From RHLJ01 sp965601955 (GTDB taxonomy: Bacteria > Bacteroidota > Rhodothermia > Balneolales > Balneolaceae): a stretch of DNA of 64,000 nt. Positions 60,837 through 64,000 of this stretch are shown piece after piece (the stretch's first letter is position 1; each line of letters starts with the position of its first letter). The stretch spans positions 1,736,001 to 1,800,000 of the forward strand of contig OZ271855.1 of NCBI GenBank assembly GCA_965601955.1, written 5' to 3'. A model generated the notes under the pieces. It was not told the DNA's origin and did no database searches. It saw only the letters and a list, made by a program, of their open reading frames with translations. The position numbers were made by a program, and so were the translations under genes.

Positions 60837-61085
60837 TCAGGCCTCCTTATTGGTGTCTTTCAAAAAAAAGATCAAAACCGAGGTGAAAGAACAAATAAGA
60901 ATCAAAATCACCCAAATAAAAGATAAGGGGAAGCCGAGTATTTGTGGTGTAGGAGATAAAAACATCGGATAGACTGGCCAGATCAGGCAAAGTTGCAAGA
61001 CAAAAAGAACTGCAACTAAAGTGAGGCTCTGTCTTTTCCTGGTTGATGAAAAAACCAGTCCTTTGGGGAGTTTGTTACTCATCAA
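60837..61085 (-). CDS. Small two-TM protein associated with the symporter
   Basis: An 82-residue protein with two TM helices (about 22-42 and 52-75) and WPVYPMFLSPTPQILGFPLSFIW in the middle. Resembles DUF3311-type small subunits that accompany SSS transporters. It precedes the symporter gene by two bases. Confidence 0.75.
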   Translation of the reverse strand: MMSNKLPKGLVFSSTRKRQSLTLVAVLFVLQLCLIWPVYPMFLSPTPQILGFPLSFIWVILILICSFTSVLIFFLKDTNKEA

Positions 61086-61168
61086 TTTTTAGGAGAGAAA
61101 GTACAGCAAGCAAGTGATAGTTAAAAACGAAGTTGCTATTACGTGTGAGTTCGGGATAAGTCCACCTT

Positions 61169-61249
61169 TGTCATTTCGAGCGAAGCGAGAAATCTGCACA
61201 TCGTGAACAAAGGTAAATCTTTAGATTTCTCGCTCTGCTCGAAATGACA
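61169..61249. repeat. GTCATTTCGAG-type inverted repeat
   Basis: TGTCATTTCGAGCGAAGCGAG with AGAAATCT at the left and the near-complement at the right (61223-61249) form a 27-base stem with very few mismatches. Same class as the repeats at 25065 and 29079. Confidence 0.75.
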
Positions 61250-61308
61250 ATTATTTTGAATTCACGGTACTAAAAATTTACGATCATGTCTGAATGACAA
61301 GCTATTCT

Positions 61309-61380
61309 ATTTTGCTTTATCTTCGAATTAGTAGTATTGAATTTCTGATAATCCCTTTTTCTGAAAAGTAGTCAGTGCTA
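61309..61380 (+). pseudogene. Decayed copy of the uvrC 5' end
   Basis: ATCTTCGAATTA, then GTAGTATTGA, then AATCCCTTTTTCTGAAAA and GTAGT line up in order with 62657-62716 at the uvrC start (ATCTTCGAATTA, GTAGTACTGA, AATCCCTCTTTCCGAAAAA, GTAGC). By eye about 70% matches over some 55 bases with indels, including loss of the uvrC ATG. It is separated from uvrC by the hotdog and CPBP genes. Confidence 0.5.
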
Positions 61381-61839
61381 GGTAATAGATTCTTCTCTCA
61401 CTTTAATACTCCATCTGAATATAAACTCAGCTACCACATCTCCTGATTCGTCTGTTCCAGTGCTAGTCAATTCAAATACGGAAGGAGTACCAGACTCTAT
61501 AGTTTTTCGAACTTCGTCTTCAATCTTTTTCCCTTCGCTACAGGTAAATATGATTTTCCCTTTTGCCTTTTTATTGAATATGGCTTCATTATTAATTACC
61601 AGCATAGAGATATTCTTGCCTGTAGCTTCAATCTTATCTAATAGCAGTACTCCGCCTGCAAACTCAGCAGCCATACCCTGTACCGCCCAAAAAATACTTC
61701 CGAAAGGATTTTGATTAAGAAAATCATGTTCTACACAGACCTTAAAAGTTTCTCCATCATAGCTTTCAAAACGTACTCCGGCTATCCATGCAATTGGGAT
61801 CTGGGTTCTTAATATATGTTCGAAGGATTCTGCATTCAT
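61378..61839 (-). CDS. DUF4442-type hotdog-fold protein
   Basis: A 153-residue protein. Seen: the hotdog signature region NPFGSIFWAVQGMAAEFAGG and a beta-strand-rich C-terminus (AEFIFRWSIKVRE). Family members resemble thioesterases, but no catalytic residue is certain. Its start overlaps the CPBP gene by four bases. Its 3' end abuts the decayed uvrC copy. Confidence 0.78.
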   Translation of the reverse strand: MNAESFEHILRTQIPIAWIAGVRFESYDGETFKVCVEHDFLNQNPFGSIFWAVQGMAAEFAGGVLLLDKIEATGKNISMLVINNEAIFNKKAKGKIIFTCSEGKKIEDEVRKTIESGTPSVFELTSTGTDESGDVVAEFIFRWSIKVREESIT

Positions 61840-62480
61840 ATGTAATCAAAATAAATCAATGTCATTACCATCGTATTATAAAGGCCATGGCAGATAATTG
61901 AATACCACAGATTTCTTTTAAAATATAAGAATACAGCAAGGTATACTGCTCCTACTACCAATGCATTGATTAGACCTAAAGCACCGAGTTGAATATGGTA
62001 AAAACCAAAGATAAGTGATGTTATCACGAAGCTTATATGACTTGAATACTTCCCATTAATCATCTTCTCCAAACGTGTAAAGATGAATCCATGGAAAACT
62101 ATTTCTTCATAAAGACCTCCTATCAACCATCCCATGATAACCATAACAAGGAATTGTAATTTCCCACCTTGGATAGTGTCAGTTAGTCCTACATCGTGAT
62201 ATTCTAGGGATATAAAAAACTCTAAAGCAGGATGAAAGATCAACTGCATGAAAGCCAAAGCGAGAACAGCAATAAGGCCTCCAATTAGAATAGATTTTGG
62301 TTCGAACTGCTTAAGACTGAAACCTATGTCTGAAAAATTTTCATTGGAATATTTTAAAACCAACCAAGTAATAAGTAATATGGGAATGCTATATCCAAAA
62401 AAAGGAATGAGTTCAGCGTGAGGTAAAAAGACAATTATACCTATTGTTATAACATTCAGAATTATTTTATACAGATTCAT
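61836..62480 (-). CDS. CPBP-family intramembrane glutamic endopeptidase
   Basis: A 214-residue polytopic protease-like protein. Seen: motif 1 GGLYEEIVFHGF (the family's EExxxR reads EExxxH here), motif 2 FGFYHIQ and motif 3 CHGLYNTM. Five to seven TM helices. The missing Arg could reduce activity or simply be a variant. Coupled to the downstream hotdog gene by a 4-base overlap. Confidence 0.82.
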   Translation of the reverse strand: MNLYKIILNVITIGIIVFLPHAELIPFFGYSIPILLITWLVLKYSNENFSDIGFSLKQFEPKSILIGGLIAVLALAFMQLIFHPALEFFISLEYHDVGLTDTIQGGKLQFLVMVIMGWLIGGLYEEIVFHGFIFTRLEKMINGKYSSHISFVITSLIFGFYHIQLGALGLINALVVGAVYLAVFLYFKRNLWYSIICHGLYNTMVMTLIYFDYI

Positions 62481-62668
62481 ATATGGTAAAGCACATCGGT
62501 TCGCCTAAAATGCATTTCAACACAGCTTAGATTTTATTATAGGCGGCCTTCTACGGTAACAAAGTAATTTGAGTTTACCTTACTGTGTTGCAAGGAATAT
62601 GAATTTCCTATCTGTTGCAACTTTAAACAATGCCTCGTGATCATCTTTTCTTTGTATCTTCGAATTAA

Positions 62669-64000
62669 TGAGTAGTACTGAGTCTCCTACAATCCCTCTT
62701 TCCGAAAAAGTAGCTAATCTGCCGCTGTCTCCTGGTGTATATATCTATAGGGACAATGGAGGGAGTGTACTTTATGTGGGAAAGGCGAAAAAGCTTAGAA
62801 ATCGGGTTCGTTCTTATTTCCAGGATTCCCGTCCAACAGATGGAAGAATTCGAACTATGGTTTCAAAGATCGTTGATTTGGAAGTGGTAGTAACTGATTC
62901 GGAGGCAGAAGCACTGATCCTAGAGAATAATTTTATCAAGCAGTATCAGCCCCGGTACAATATTATGTACCGGGATGATAAGTCCTATCCATATATATGT
63001 ATTACCAACGATTCAAAACCCCGGGTGTATCCTACCCGAACAATAATCAAAGATGGCAGTAAGTATTATGGTCCATATGATAGCGTAACTACTATGAAGC
63101 GGATGTTGGATACGATCCGGAAAGCATTTGACTTATGTACTTGTGCAGTGTCTGTAAAGAATATCGATAAGACCAGGGGAGTCCCCAAATGGCATTCTTG
63201 TTTTGATGATTACCTGCAGAACTGTTCGGGAGACTGGGAGGAAGAGCGATATAGGGAATCCATCAAGAAGGTTGAGCGGTTATTGAATGGCCAGACAGAG
63301 GCTCTCATCCGAGATATAAAAGAGGAGATGCAGATTGCTTCAGAAGCTTTGGCTTTTGAGGAAGCAGCAAAACTGAGAGACAGTCTCCAGGCGGTAATTC
63401 GATATAGCCAAAAAATGAAAATGGTTGCCGATAAGAAAGTAGATAGAGATGTTTTCGCGCTTTCTTTTGACCCGGAACTTGGTGAAGCATGTGGGGTACT
63501 TTTTAAAGTTCGGGAAGGGAAGATGATTGGTAAGTTCCATCGTTTCCTTAAAAATATCGACGGGCTTTCAGTGGGTGATATGCTTCAGTCTTTTGTAGAG
63601 GATTATTATACCGGCCAGTACACTGCAGCTATTCCCGACGAAGTATATATCAGTCATGCAATGACTGATGATGAACCTTTAATTGATTATTTGTACCAGG
63701 AACGAGGGAAGAAAGTACCCGTACATGTTCCTCAAATTGGGGAGAAAGCCCAGTTGATTAAAATGGCTACTGCAAATGCAAGACTGCATTTGAACGAACG
63801 CAAGCTCGAAAAAGAAAAGTCGGAACGAGAGCGTATACCGCATGCAGTAAAGGAATTGAAAGAACATCTAAAGCTACAGCGCTTACCACGACGTATCGAA
63901 TGTTTTGATAACTCAAATTTTCAGGGGAGTGATGCGGTTGCATCCATGGTGAGCTTTGTAGATGCAAAGCCCAGGAAAAGTGAATACAAACGATTTCACA
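62669..64000 (+). CDS. uvrC: UvrABC system protein C, 5' part (runs off the window)
   Basis: The first 444 codons of the nucleotide-excision-repair nuclease, in frame to the window edge without a stop. Seen: the GIY-YIG domain (GVYIYRDN and LYVGKAKKLRNRVRSYF), the following EAEALILENNFIKQYQPRYN, a UVR motif (EALAFEEAAKLRDSLQ) and the start of the UvrC homology domain (RIECFDNSN). The ATG at 62669 gives MSSTESPTIPLSEKV. The rest, including the HhH domain, lies beyond the window. Confidence 0.95.

Overview
The window looks like chromosome from a marine or halophilic member of the Balneolota/Rhodothermota lineage, close to Bacteroidota (Balneola- or Gracilimonas-like). This is inference from content. 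Three secreted proteins end in type IX secretion (T9SS) type A sorting domains containing the 'NYPNPFNP' motif, there is a hybrid two-component system, a DTE-type rhodopsin sits beside a Blh retinal synthase, a Sec-type NosZ cluster is present, and several genes seem to use weak ribosome sites and GTG or TTG starts. No rRNA, tRNA or CRISPR array was seen, and no intergenic gap exceeds 300 bases.

Layout. 0.2-5 kb: a minus-strand cluster (cobalamin adenosyltransferase, SGNH/TPR protein, glmM, msrB, DinB-fold protein). 5-9.2 kb: two exported proteins of unknown role, then an ECF sigma factor with a membrane-anchored YCII-domain partner and a periplasmic double-VOC protein, then a YigZ protein. 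9.4-13.4 kb: succinate dehydrogenase sdhCAB, interrupted by a GxxExxY gene lying inside inverted repeats. 13.5-21.3 kb: a hybrid sensor/regulator, a large FG-GAP secreted protein and a small PID-CTERM-like protein. 21.4-25 kb: PadR regulator, FtsX-type permease and a DUF2911 protein. 25-29 kb: two class V aminotransferase-fold genes and ilvA. 29-33 kb: two more ECF sigma modules, one ending in a fasciclin protein. 33-36 kb: a second secreted-protein plus PID-CTERM-like cassette. 35.7-41 kb: an osmoprotectant-type ABC importer and a secreted GH57-like glycosidase. 41-43 kb: rhodopsin and blh. 43-50 kb: hydrolase, rmuC, a second PadR/permease pair, a methyltransferase and a pseudouridine synthase. 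50-58.4 kb: an Rrf2 regulator and the nitrous oxide reductase operon, ending in ppk2. 58.4-62.5 kb: a pYEATS-like pair, a sodium symporter, a hotdog protein and a CPBP protease. 62.7-64 kb: the 5' part of uvrC, cut by the window edge.

How the parts work together. Light-driven proton pumping (rhodopsin with its own retinal source), succinate oxidation and N2O respiration together suggest a flexible energy budget. The GH57-like enzyme and one T9SS cargo share a LacI/CcpA-like operator and may form an extracellular alpha-glucan regulon. The Rrf2 gene and the nos operon share a 17-base near-palindrome, which supports autoregulation and operon control by an Fe-S regulator of NsrR type.

The most interesting leads are: the duplicated cassette pairing a T9SS cargo that carries a shared C-terminal module with a 62-66 residue PID-CTERM-like protein; the GxxExxY gene in terminal inverted repeats, with an apparently empty copy two intergenic gaps away; the pYEATS/two-TM pair; the ECF/YCII/VOC module; and a decayed copy of the uvrC 5' end at 61.3 kb.
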